The notes under the pieces were generated by a model, which searched no databases, was not told the origin of the DNA, and saw only the letters and a program-made list of their open reading frames with translations. Of a stretch of 64,000 bases of DNA, positions 28,942 to 38,938 are shown in pieces; position 1 is the stretch's first letter; every line of letters begins with the position of its first letter. Source of the DNA: Isochrysis galbana (lineage: Eukaryota > Haptophyta > Isochrysidales > Isochrysidaceae); the NCBI GenBank assembly GCA_018136815.1, contig CM030933.1, positions 7,169,137 to 7,233,136 on the forward strand, given 5' to 3'. Made by a program: the position numbers and the translations under genes.

Positions 28942-29702
28942 ATGATACAGATATACAAGGCCCACACAACCCACAACCCCTCCCAGCCACCAGTGGCTAG
29001 TGGCCACCCACCAACTGAAACAAGCCGGCTCATAGCCGCACCCCATAGGGAAAGTAAGGCTGGGCCCCTACATAGCCGCGGCACTGACCTCGTGCGCAAG
29101 CAAGGGGCACACGCCTGGCCAGCTAGCCAGTCATCTTACCAACGGCCCCTTGCTTGGGGAGAACTGTCAATCTGGTGCAGGAAAGCCTGCACCAAGGGAT
29201 GGATGGTAGCCTCCAGGGAGGACCCTGATCAAGGTCACAAGAACCAGCCACCAAGCCCCCCCTCGCCGCGAGCGCGAGCGGCGGGACGGCCCCAAACAGC
29301 GGAAAAAGCAACAGACCCGCCACCCGACGTCCGAATCGATAAGGAGAGAGAATACTACCTTCGCCATCACAGCGTCTGGAACGAGGTCGAACGATCATAC
29401 TTAGGCACCCCTATCCCCTATAATCGGTAACCGTTTGCCACACCCGCCCGCCGATCTAAGACAAATACCCCCCGGCCAAATGGGGAGACGGATACAAGGG
29501 GAATAGGACACTAGAATTCCCGCGCTGCCTGAAGAGATATTCCATCGACGGATCTACACCATTAGATGAGACAGAAGTGAGCCACATAACGACCGCCCTA
29601 CAAAAACTAGCCACTGTTAGAGAGAGGAGGGCCGCGAGCCGCGAGGCAGCCTCAACGCAGAGGCTCGTCAGCCACGCGTGGACGGCCGCGTCGGTGAGCT
29701 GA
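28942..29702 (+). pseudogene. Decayed copy of an unrecognised protein family (PPAKWG family)
   Basis: 28942-29430 is open (MIQIYKAHTTHNP ...) and ends DPPPDVRIDKEREYYLRH, then SYLGTPIPYNR and stop. Coding similarity resumes in another frame near 29468: YPPAKWGDGYKGNR, LEFP, DGSTPLDETEVSHITTALQK, ending at a TGA near 29702. The same blocks in the same order are uninterrupted at 63525-64000. One stop and one single-base shift break this copy. Conservation of the amino-acid pattern over silent and conservative changes shows that the family was coding. Function unknown. Confidence 0.65.
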
Positions 29703-31056
29703 TCCTATTTCTCGATGCCGAGTTCGAGTTCGAGAGAGGGCGAGTCTTGCGAGTGGTGGGTCGAGATGGCGATGTGGTCGGGGCGGGATCTTTGCTAGCC
29801 AGGGTAGCCGCGTGCGCGCGCTGTGAGGAGCTGGGTGGGCTGCACGGGCAACGACGCAGGAGGGTCAAGGGCGGTCGAACTGTCGCGCAGCCCGACACCG
29901 ACACGGCGCTACATCGGGCGGGAATCAAATGCCAAATGTAGCTTAGATTTAGATATCAAGGAACCGATCCCCTGCGGCCCGCGGGCGTGACCGCAAATTC
30001 TTTACGGGTAGTGGGTAGAACTTGAGTGCGCGTGACTGCGGAGGGAGAGAGGGGCGAATCGCACCATTTTCATTTCTTGGCGAAGATTTTCGTGGTGGCC
30101 CCCTTGGGCCGGAGGTTTTTATTGGGCATCGCGCCACGGTCCAAAAAAGCAGCCCAACCCTTAATGTAGTTAAAAAGTCCCTGTTTGACCGCCCTATCAA
30201 TGAAGCAACAACGGGGCGGAGGGGAGACGAAATGATGAACACTTCTTGCCTAGCTGCAGCTGCTAGCCGCGTGCGGCTATGTCTGGAAGCCAAATAGTGT
30301 TGATTATCACCACTTAAATGATTCATCTTTTTGCAGAGCGAGTACTCAAGGGCTCATGCGACACCTTTGTACCCGCTTCACACCAACTTGTGGCCGTGAC
30401 AGCGCAGGTAGAGAGCCCTCACTAGAGAAATGGCACACAACCACCATATCAGCTCCTCGTCACCTCGATCAAACGCCCAAATCGATCTTTCGGTCGGGCG
30501 CCACCCTCGTCAAGCGCTCATCTCTGTCGTGCGGTCGATCGTCACGAAAGGCAACGCAAAGTGGGTGTCACTCAAGTCGTGAGGGAGGCTTCACCCGAAC
30601 AGATTTCTCATGACAAGAAGCTTGGCTCTCGGGTCATCCATCACAAGAACATGGTGTGGTTGGTTTTGTATCAGCGAGGCGCTGACATAATGGTCTCCGT
30701 AATGCGCCGTGAATAGAACCACTACTCGCAGCTGTGCCGATCAGCGATGGCGGCTAAAATGACGTTTGTGCATTTCATGGGTGCAACTTGCACCCTTCAT
30801 GGGCGCAAGAGTGCCAACAGCCCATGCTCACGCCGCCGTCCCATGAAAATCTATGGTTGTGCCCACCTCTTGCGGATCCAGTGCATGTTCCTGGCCAAGC
30901 TCCATGGCGCTTGCTGAAATCAAGTCGGAAAGGAGTCGATCGAAGAGCATGCGCTGCATTCCACGGGTTGCAAGCTCCACGGGAACAGACACATCGAAGC
31001 TCTCAGCAGCGAACAACTCCCATGCATGCGTGCTCATCCTTGATCCGATTGGTACA
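29703..31056. other. Intergenic stretch with one dispersed repeat
   Basis: 30085-30200 resembles 33305-33460 (GGAGGTTTT, GCATCG.GCCA, AAAAAA.GCAGC, then TGTTTGACC). The rest shows no supported gene; ORFs near the eIF3d end are antisense shadows. Confidence 0.5.
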
Positions 31057-32769
31057 TCATTCGCGCTCGTCGTCCTCTAATGCACCATTGTCCTCCTCGT
31101 CGTCGAACGCGTCTAGCGGAATCGTGTACAGACGAATCACAGGCTTATTGGGATCCTTGAGCAGCAGGTACCGGCCTTCCTCAAGCTGTAGGCACAAGTC
31201 GACAATGGACTTTAGTACGCCCCACGCGTTGTTGGAGTTGAGGTTGATTTGCCGAGCGAACTCGGCTGGCTTGTACGTCTGGGTGCCAAGCACCACATGG
31301 TTGGAATTATCCCTGACGTGGTTGCGAGACACATACCCGAGCTTGATCATGTCCGCACCCGCGAGCATCGATTGCAACGTCCATTTGGCCAGTTTGCAGG
31401 AGTTATTCTTCAGCTCCGTTGCGAGAACCGCACCGCGTTGCGAGTCCAATTTTTGCCTCCAGTCGAGGCCATTTGTCAATCTCGCGTCTACTTCGTTGAG
31501 AGCGTACATACGAAGCAGCTGCTCCTCATTCTGCTTGCCCTGCACTACGGCGTCGAGCTCAGTGCGAATGAGCATCTTGACGCGCATGTCCTTGTCCCCC
31601 TCCTTGGGCGGCTTGCCCACGTTGAAGGCGCGATAGCGATAGGCCACTGGCGCTACGGCCTCCTCAGGAGAAGCCTCCGCAGCGAAGGGCGTTGTCGGCT
31701 CCGAAAAAACGTACGGCTTCTGTGCGTCAGGGTCTGCCGAGGTAGCGGTGTCCAGAATCACCTGCTGGGAGAAGTTTTGGTTGATGATGGTTGCCTCAGT
31801 AACTAGTTTCCCCATGTTGTTGATGGACTCAGGATCCTCGGAGCTGAAGTCAACTGCGGTCTCGTTGCAGCTGACGAAGTCCAACGGGCTTCCTGACCGC
31901 TTATCGAGGAACAGACGGCCGTCAACTTTGTTCACAATAATGTCCCAAGACATGGCAGAGCGTGGCGCAGCCATGATCACCGAGATGATGGCATCCGTTG
32001 CAAACACCTTGACGTCTTGGTGTTTAGGATCTGAGGCAAGTTTGGCAATGATGGGATCGTCTGAGGTTGTGACACGGAAGAAGGATCTGTCGAATTTCTC
32101 GAGCTTCTTCTCCATCTTCACGTTGATCCGGTCGTACGCCTTGTCGTATGGCATGAGCGTGCCACAGGTGTGCACATCGATGCCTTCTGGCACGTCCGTT
32201 GACATCTTGTTTAGCTCAGAAAACGCGAACTGGCCCATTACGCTCCATTCGGGGCGCACGTCAACAGAGGCGTCGCGCAGGCGGACCGGTGCCCGATCGT
32301 TCCATCGGTTGTAGTTATTGGCGGCCATTGACTTCTTCCATTTTGACTGCGCTGCTGTCTTGACCACCTTCTTCTCGAACTTTGCATTGAACTTGGCTTC
32401 AGCACCCATTGGAACAGCCGGCTGGTATCCACGGCCAAAGCGCCCGCGTCCACGCCCGCGTCCGCGTCCGCGCATCCCCTTGTCCCATCCAGGCTGGTTC
32501 ACGGGCCCCTTTTGTGTGTCCACTAGGCTGAAGCCATCCTGGGACTCCTCCTGGAAGGCGAAGGCCTCGTTGGTCACGACTGGCGGCCCACGCGGATCGC
32601 GGAAGCGGCGCTCGCGGTACTGCTCGGCGCGGGCCGACCAGTCAGCCATGCGGCCAACGAAGGCTTTTTTCTCGAAAGGAGCAAACGGCAGGTCGCTGAA
32701 CCGTTCAGGCTTCGAGACGGGCCCCCAGCCCGTCTCGTTGTCCTCGAACTCGGGCAGGACGAAAGGCAT
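31057..32769 (-). CDS. EIF3D: Translation initiation factor eIF3 subunit D
   Basis: A single 570-residue ORF from ATG 32769, near the usual length of eIF3d. The N-terminus (MPFVLPEFEDNETGWGP) and the RGRGRGRGRFGRGY basic run at about 100-115 are typical. The core contains the conserved stretch around WSVMGQF, TCGTLMPYDK.YDR and later TEATIINQNFSQQVI, and the C-terminus has GYVSR and NLNSNNAWG. eIF3d is a peripheral eIF3 subunit at the 40S mRNA exit channel and can bind the mRNA cap through its central domain. No intron is seen. The promoter side carries a long (CT)n run on the coding strand, about 110-260 bp before the ATG. Confidence 0.97.
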   Translation of the reverse strand: MPFVLPEFEDNETGWGPVSKPERFSDLPFAPFEKKAFVGRMADWSARAEQYRERRFRDPRGPPVVTNEAFAFQEESQDGFSLVDTQKGPVNQPGWDKGMRGRGRGRGRGRFGRGYQPAVPMGAEAKFNAKFEKKVVKTAAQSKWKKSMAANNYNRWNDRAPVRLRDASVDVRPEWSVMGQFAFSELNKMSTDVPEGIDVHTCGTLMPYDKAYDRINVKMEKKLEKFDRSFFRVTTSDDPIIAKLASDPKHQDVKVFATDAIISVIMAAPRSAMSWDIIVNKVDGRLFLDKRSGSPLDFVSCNETAVDFSSEDPESINNMGKLVTEATIINQNFSQQVILDTATSADPDAQKPYVFSEPTTPFAAEASPEEAVAPVAYRYRAFNVGKPPKEGDKDMRVKMLIRTELDAVVQGKQNEEQLLRMYALNEVDARLTNGLDWRQKLDSQRGAVLATELKNNSCKLAKWTLQSMLAGADMIKLGYVSRNHVRDNSNHVVLGTQTYKPAEFARQINLNSNNAWGVLKSIVDLCLQLEEGRYLLLKDPNKPVIRLYTIPLDAFDDEEDNGALEDDERE

Positions 32770-32875
32770 CCCTGCACCACGAGGAGAGAGTGAAGAGAGC
32801 AGATGGTGAAGCGGAAAGATAGAAAGGGCTAGAAGAAGAGAGTACGAGGGGCGAGAGAGGGAAGCGAGAGGAACG

Positions 32876-32929
32876 GAGAGAGAGAGGGAGAGAGAGGGGA
32901 GGAGGCAGAGAGAGGGAGCGAGAAAGCGA

Positions 32930-32961
<32 letters not shown>

Positions 32962-32962
32962 A

Positions 32963-33029
<67 letters not shown>

Positions 33030-33030
33030 A
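32876..33030. repeat. (GA)n/(CT)n tract upstream of eIF3d
   Basis: Long GA repeat with AAAGAGAG interruptions, CT-rich on the eIF3d coding strand. Followed by poly-C/GC-rich runs (33050-33125) and a run of about 20 G at 33181-33200. Confidence 0.9.
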
Positions 33031-33609
33031 GCAGGGCCGCGCGCGAGCGCCCCCCCCCCCCCCTCCCTCTCTTCCTCCCGCCGCGCGGCTCCCCTCCCTC
33101 CCCCCCGCCCCCCCCCCCCGCCCCCCCGACGCCGTCGCCGCGACCTCGTGCCGCCCACCACCACCAGGTGGCAGATATCGCCGGGGGGGGGGGGGGGGGG
33201 ACCCTCCTTACAAACTCAGAACCTTACCTGTAGGAGTACCTCTACTCCGTACTCCGTCGTTGAAAAGGCTTAATGTACTCCTACCCCTAGCGCGTCACCA
33301 ATCTGTAAATGTACTCCTAGGCGGCACCCCTGGAGGATGGAGGTTTTCTGTTCAGCATCGTGCCAAGGTCAAAAAATGCAGCTCCACCCTTACCCTTACC
33401 CTTATCAATAGTTAGAAGCCCATGTTCCATGTTTGACCTTTGACCTTTGACCGTCCTAGAAGCTAGAAGTAGGGCGTAGGACGGCCGCCACACAGGGTCA
33501 CTGGGTAGACACTAGATAGTGATGGGTGATGGTGAATCAGTTCATCAGCTGACACACCAACTTCGAAGTTCAACATCGAGCAGCTTACACTGATATCAGT
33601 AGCTGATGT
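33031..33609. other. Intergenic, poly-C/G runs and a dispersed repeat
   Basis: 33305-33460 is a dispersed repeat related to 30085-30200. CCCTTA occurs three times at 33388-33404, too short to call telomeric. Confidence 0.5.
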
Positions 33610-34300
33610 TGTCAGAGCAAGGCTGATCTCACTCTTGGGGATTGCCTGCGAGGGCGCGCCGGCAGCTAGCGCGGAATGCGGTTCTTGCGGGGAGCTCATG
33701 GAGCTTTCCTCGGGGTTGACTACGGGCATGGTGATTGACGCACGACGCATGACGCACGGAGGGCGCTGAAGTGCGGAAGGAGGCTTGTGGGAGGTGGTGG
33801 CAGGCGACTGGGGGTGGCTCAGGCGCGTGCTTGACTTGTATTGACTCGTTGACTCGGGGTATGGACTCGGGAACTCGGGGGGGACTCGCTTGGGAACACG
33901 GTGGGGTTGCTACAAAAAAACTCGAGGACACAAAGCCACACAAACTAAACCAAACGGGGCGAAAACTAACCACACCTGGACGGACGGCCGAGCGTCGGCA
34001 CCAGGGCAACTCAGCAACGCGCAGACATGCGACAGAAGGGAGGCCGACACAACGAGGGCAGATCTCGTTGGGGAGATATGACCGATAGATGAGAGAAGAC
34101 AACAGACGGTCATATGCATATGTCATATGGAACATTCGATGACATCAAGAGAAAGTAAGAGAAGAGGGCCGGAGGCGACGGACGGCACGCCGAGGGAAAG
34201 AACCTGCCGCGGGGGGGCGAGGGACCGAGGGCAAGGCGGGGCAGCGTGGGAGGGCGCGAGGCCAATCTCGGAGCGAGATCGCGTCCTTTCCCTCGCGGCC
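33610..34300 (-). repeat. Partial or solo LTR of the element 1 family
   Basis: Homology to the element 1 5' LTR starts at TGTCAGAGCAAGG (33610, matching 15677) and includes the first ~40 gag codons (MPVVNPEESSMSSPQEPHS on the minus strand). About 33925-34160 is unrelated, then similarity returns (GGCGACGG.CGGCACGCC ... TCCTTTCCCTCGCGG) until about 34300. No internal region follows on the left, so this is a solo or truncated LTR. Its start defines the LTR boundary of element 1. Confidence 0.8.
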
Positions 34301-34639
34301 CGTGCAGCAGTTTGCAGCTCCTCATCGCCCTGGCGCCATCACGGTGACCAGCGGCGGCCGAGATGAGGAGGAGCGACGCCATCGCTCGCGCTCTCTTTGT
34401 AACAGAACCGGATAAAAATCTCTCTACAAACCCCACACACCACTATCTCACGCACACTCATAGTAACACGTAGGATACTAACGTAGACAGGACTAGCGCG
34501 TGAGAAGAGGAAAAGCGGGGGAGAGAAAAAGAAGAGAGGGGGGCCGGTCGTCTCTCCTCACGTGAAGAGAAAGACCTCACAGGGCTTAGAAAGTAAACAC
34601 AGTAGAGGGGACGGAGGGTCATCCGTGACAGTGGGCTCT
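34301..34639. other. Short stretch between LTR fragment and hAT fragment
   Basis: No gene seen. May include diverged LTR sequence. Confidence 0.4.
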
Positions 34640-35148
34640 TGCTCCTGCCGCGCATCGACGCCGGATGATTCGTCGGTGGTGGTGGTCTCCTCGATGATGC
34701 CGTTGCTTCCGGAGCCCAGCTCACTACAACACTCTCGATCCTCGTACTCCTCGTCGTCGTGGGACTCCGCGAACTCTCTAGAGGAGTCGGCCATTGCACG
34801 TCGCGTCGATCTCACGCTACGTCGTCGCTTGCTACCTGAGCACCAAGACCAAGAAGCGCGCGGGATAGTGAGTCGAGCGGGACACACACGGGTCGGAGGG
34901 GCCATGGCAGTGCGTGTACCTCGGCTGAGCGTCGAGCTCTCGCGCGTGTGGTGCATGAAGGTGGGTCCGAAGGGGAGGGGCGAGGGGCGAGGGGGGAGGG
35001 GGAGGGGGGGGGGACGGGGGGGGGGAGTTTTGCGCTTGGTTTCGTATTCCCGCTAAAACACCCATAAATTTTGTGTGAGTTTCGCACCGGCTCGCCTCTA
35101 GGGGAGTTTTGTAATTAATAAGTTTCGCGAAACTCTTACCAGGCCCTA
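34640..35148 (-). mobile_element. Truncated hAT fragment, same family as 20417-22410
   Basis: Minus-strand copy of the hAT 5' end. The TIR ends at 35148 (AACTCTTACCAGGCCCTA). It contains the homopolymer C zone and the ORF start MHHTRESSTLSRGT, followed by the acidic DDEEYEDRECCSELGSGSNG block. The transposase breaks off after DARQEQEP near 34640 and no second TIR is seen. It abuts MERAA cassette copy D on its outer side. Confidence 0.85.
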
Positions 35149-35463
35149 GCAGTGGCAGTGGAGGAATGGCCGCGCACAAGCCTGGCACTGACAGGTTGAC
35201 CGGTTGAGGTCTGCAGCCTGCAGCCCCCCATGGGGATGGGGGGGGGGGGGGCAGCATGGCTGTCTTGCATGGTGTGGCCGGGGCCACGGGCCGTGTGGCG
35301 CGACCGGAGTCGCACGCACCTGCTCCGGCCTCAGCGGGCGGACGCGGGCTCGCTTCAACAACGGACTGTTCCATGGGGGCTGGGGGCCGCCCTCGGCGGG
35401 GAGCCCGAAAGGGAGGAGGGGAGCGGCGGCGCGCTCCATGGCAACTGACTATAAAGTTAGTTG
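35149..35463 (-). repeat. MERAA cassette, copy D, cut by hAT fragment
   Basis: Minus-strand ATG at 35439 opens MERAAAPLLPFGLPAEGGPQ, matching copy A at 2038. A 22-bp imperfect palindrome (35442-35463, CAACTGACT...AGTTAGTTG) lies 2 bp before the ATG. The ORF runs about 97 codons to 35146, next to the hAT end. Confidence 0.55.
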
Positions 35464-35911
35464 ACGTGGCTATCATTGAAGAGCGTAAAGCGCGCTTGTA
35501 GCCTCTAGCTAGCTCTACGCTTTACTTGAAAGCCTAAGCGAAAAAGGCAAAACATAATGAAACCTCCCGAAAGGAGATGAGAAAATGGCAAAGAACGTGT
35601 GACTCGACAAGCATCAAGTTCCTTAGTGCTGGTCGTGAATGGTACGTTTCCTCGTTGAATATGCAAGACGTAGAGAAAAAAGGCAGCTATCCACCAGACC
35701 GTCCGCGCGCGAGGGGAACGAGAGCAGATGAGGACGGGGCAAGAGCCGCAACCGCCAAGCGCCTAGGTGAGGATGCTCTTCAGCATGCGCTGGGGCTCGC
35801 CAGCGATGCACAGCGGTATGAGCAGCTCTCGCCTTACTGTCACTTCCAGTTGCCGGCCCGTACCAGAGCCCTGAAAATCTTATTTGATTCTTCTCGGTCA
35901 TCTCGGCAAAC
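35464..35911. other. Intergenic, no recognised feature
   Basis: A 112-codon ORF (35577-35915) has no recognisable motif and overlaps the 3' end of the neighbouring gene. Not supported as a gene. Confidence 0.4.
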
Positions 35912-36823
35912 CTAGTCTCTTGGCGATTCAGGAACGTGGCGATCAAACCACGCAAGTGCAAATGAGGCAGCTTGTTCTGCGGCACTAGCTTCGTCCTCGT
36001 CGGATGGCCTCTCCATGAAACCAGGACCGCAGTCTGGAAAAGCACTCACGTAGTATGAGCCACGCAAATTTGCATTCAACGCCAGGGCATGACGCATGTT
36101 TGCGGCAGTGTCTTCATCATCGCCCATGAGGCAAAGCAAGGGCGCGTCGAGCTCGCGCAATGCAGACAAGGTAGGTCGTGATGGCGCCATGAGCACCAAT
36201 GCATGCGCTTCCAACGCACCCTGAGCCACCAACTCTGCTGTTACGCTTGCAGGTTCCCCGAACGAGAAGATGCCCAATGCCTGCGCTCCGTATTGCTGGC
36301 ATAGGAAGCGCGTGGCGGCATCAACCTCGGCCATGAGAGGCGCGTGCTTCCAGCGCAGAGCCCCACCAGTCAAGGAAGGCATCAAAACCACACACTCGCA
36401 ACTCAAGGCGATTCGATCCGCGAGCGAACGTAGAATGGCCGACCTTTGCTGACACTCTATGGAGGAGTTCTCATCTGCAGCTGCCAAGAAAAGGGCGGCG
36501 CGCGTGTGGTTGCCTTCCACGGTGAATGGCAAGTATGAGACACAATACCCACACCCGGCAGCAGGCGTCCCGTCCGCGTATCGCACTTGTTCACGCTGAA
36601 GCCAGACGTCCGCATCGTAGATTGGGTCAGCTGGTGCAGGCGATGCAAGAGCCCCTCCAAAATCCTCAGGCGCTTGCTGCCGCAGCATCGCAGGCATCGA
36701 CTTGTGTGTGCGCTGCAGCGGCGGCTGAGCCTCGCATAAGCTTGGGGAGGGACAGCGGTAAGTGGCCCCAGGGAGCAGCAGGGGCAGCGTCAGCGAGGAC
36801 AGAATGCCGCGCGGCAACAGCAT
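35912..36823 (-). CDS. Dienelactone-hydrolase-like alpha/beta hydrolase, probably inactive
   Basis: 303 residues from ATG 36823; the longer frame would start GTG. The N-terminus (MLLPRGILSSLTLPLLLPGA) is hydrophobic with an early Arg and may target an organelle or the ER. The fold is suggested by YGAQALGIFSFGEPASVTAELVAQGALEAHALVLMAPS (nucleophile elbow region), PLLCLMGDDEDTA (acid strand) and GPGFMERPSDEDEASAAEQAASFALAWF, the usual C-terminal helix. Two departures matter. The elbow is IFSFG where the family has a G-x-C/S-x-G turn, and the GHGF His position reads GPGF. With the His missing, hydrolysis is doubtful. The cell role is unknown. Confidence 0.55.
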   Translation of the reverse strand: MLLPRGILSSLTLPLLLPGATYRCPSPSLCEAQPPLQRTHKSMPAMLRQQAPEDFGGALASPAPADPIYDADVWLQREQVRYADGTPAAGCGYCVSYLPFTVEGNHTRAALFLAAADENSSIECQQRSAILRSLADRIALSCECVVLMPSLTGGALRWKHAPLMAEVDAATRFLCQQYGAQALGIFSFGEPASVTAELVAQGALEAHALVLMAPSRPTLSALRELDAPLLCLMGDDEDTAANMRHALALNANLRGSYYVSAFPDCGPGFMERPSDEDEASAAEQAASFALAWFDRHVPESPRD

Positions 36824-38938
36824 GGTGATCCGGCGGTGGGGGGCGGCGAGGGCGGTCGGGACTCCCACCACGCGGGTGAACTCGATGAGCTTTGATGCAG
36901 ACTACTCGGTACTCTTAGCTCTACTCTACCCCCTTTGCAAGACAAGATTTTTATGTGGTGTTTCACAGTAACCCCCGTTCACACTGCGTCGAAGCTTTGG
37001 ACTTCTCTCTCCGGACTTCGCTCCTTCGCTGCCGTCACGGGGCCCTCGCCAGCGACAGAGCCCTCTCCTGCGGGAGAGCAGGCCGCGCACGGCCGCTCCG
37101 CCAGTGCCTCACACTCACTGGCTCCGCTCCGGCTGCGTTATGCCGCGTGGGGCTGCCCGGTCACGAGCGACTCGAAGCCCGGCACCTCTCACATCTTGTT
37201 CTCCTCCCAGTCCAGTGCGGGAGGAGCAGGATGCCATTCCTTCCGAGGGGGACACTGGGGCCTCGGAGGAGGGAGCTGGGGAGGCTGGCTCCGCCTCTTC
37301 CTCCGAGCCTGAGCTCGAGTCCACCGGTGGTGCGTGGTGCGTTGCGTCTCCCGGCCGCCCCGCCAGAGGCTTGGCTGGATGCCATCCTCGACAGGTTGGC
37401 TGAGAGGCAGCAGCAGCTGCAGCTGGCCGAGGACAAGGACGGCGACAGGGCCCTGCAAGGGCGCCCCTCTTGTGAGCCCTCGACCGCTGATGGAATCCGC
37501 CGTGTCTCTCGCGAGGGTGGTGAGCGAGGCGTACGGTCGGCGCGTCATGGTCATGGGCCTGACGGCCTCTCTCACCCACCTTCGGGTGGAGGAGGCTCTT
37601 TCCCTTCCCCTGCCCTTCCGGGGGGGAAGGCCGGGCGGCGCGGGCCTAATCTCTCTCCTCACCGGGGCGAGTCGTCAGAGGGAGAGCCCGTCTCCGATTC
37701 AGGCTCGGAGGCGGGCGGCACAGGCGCAGACCTTGATCCTGCGCAGGAGCGCTCATGGACTCCCTCGTCCCGTGACAAGCAGCGACCCGTCTGCAACAAT
37801 TGGACCCATAGGTGTTTGAATATAGGGACATATTTTGGGGGGGGGGGTAAATTGTATAAGGTGTAGAAAAAGGCAATGCAGGGGGCTAAAAAAAGGGAAC
37901 CTCAAGTTGCATCCTCTTACCACCCAATGGGGAGCTCTTCTACCCATGGTCCCCAGGAGATGAAATGTTGCTTTGACTGCCCTCTTTGAGACCTTCAGTG
38001 ACCACCAAGCTTGGTTTAAAAAAAACCTTCTAATATTCTTACCGCACTCGCGGCGAATGGAACCACTACCTACTACACATAGTACGATAGTACGTAGCAT
38101 ACTTTCTACACCCCCACTCCCCGGCCCTTCTCCCCCCGCCATCAGGCGGCTCCCCCCGTGCACTACTAGGGGGATAGGGGTGAAGGGCTTAGATATGGTC
38201 CGGTGGCCCGCGCCACCCCCCGGTGATCTTTCCCCCCCTTCCTCCTGTGTCTCCGAGTGGGCGGCGGCTTCAGTCACCGCCGTCCATACGCGCCAGCGGT
38301 TGCGGACCTTGCGAATCATTCGGGCGGGACGGATTGGCAACAACGATGGACGGGGCGACCTTAGCCACGGCCGCCACTCCATTTCAATCGTAGCGACACT
38401 CGAAATATTCGAGATGTTAAAATTAAACTATGTATGGGGACATTCGACGGCTCACACCGACTTTGTCCCATATTCGACGGAACGCGACCTAAAATCAAGA
38501 AGTTGATTGTTGCACTCACGCATCAATGTGAGTTACGCAAACTAAAACTGATTTTTGAGGTAAAGATGGTGGAGTTGGCCACTTGCTACTCGTAGAACAT
38601 TCTTCTGCTTAAAATTGTGTGACGCATTTGAGAAGAAAAAAATGAGCAATCATCGTGTCATGATGTGGGGAGCAAAGGAACGAATCGACTCCGATAATGT
38701 GCGTGTTCGTCCATATAGCACATGTGCATACGGCATGCGGCCAAGACGGCCCCAGCCAGGCGAAGCATACGCTGGCCGTCGACGGTTGAAATCCGACAGC
38801 TGAAGCTCACGGTGTACATCCTAACCGTGCACCCGTGTGGCGCAGGTAGCGGTACTGAGTAGTAGGGATCCTCGATTTTTACGATCGCATTCACGGAAGG
38901 ACGACGCCCTTTGCGGACGCGCTCAAAGCCTCTTCCGC
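36824..38938. other. Intergenic, repeat-derived low-complexity ORFs
   Basis: 36955-37866 carries overlapping Arg/Ser/Gly-rich ORFs in three frames. One stretch (PPEAWLDAILDRLAERQQQLQLAEDKDGDRALQG) looks like a helical coding remnant but has no intact context. 37755-37870 is an inverted copy of 45480-45660. A GACGGAACGCGAC motif lies at 38476-38488. No host gene is supported. Confidence 0.5.
37755..37870 (-). repeat. Dispersed repeat, inverted relative to 45480-45660
   Basis: Shares CTCGTCCCGTGACAA, GTCTGCAACNATTGGACCCATAG, GGGACA.ATTTT, the poly-G run and TTGTATAAGGTGTA with the reverse complement of 45480-45660. Confidence 0.7.

Noticed and set aside
30788-31636. 282-codon plus-strand ORF
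   Set aside because: Antisense to the eIF3d coding region; no motif of its own.
33388-33404. CCCTTA x3, telomere-like
   Set aside because: Only three units, internal to a dispersed repeat that elsewhere lacks them.
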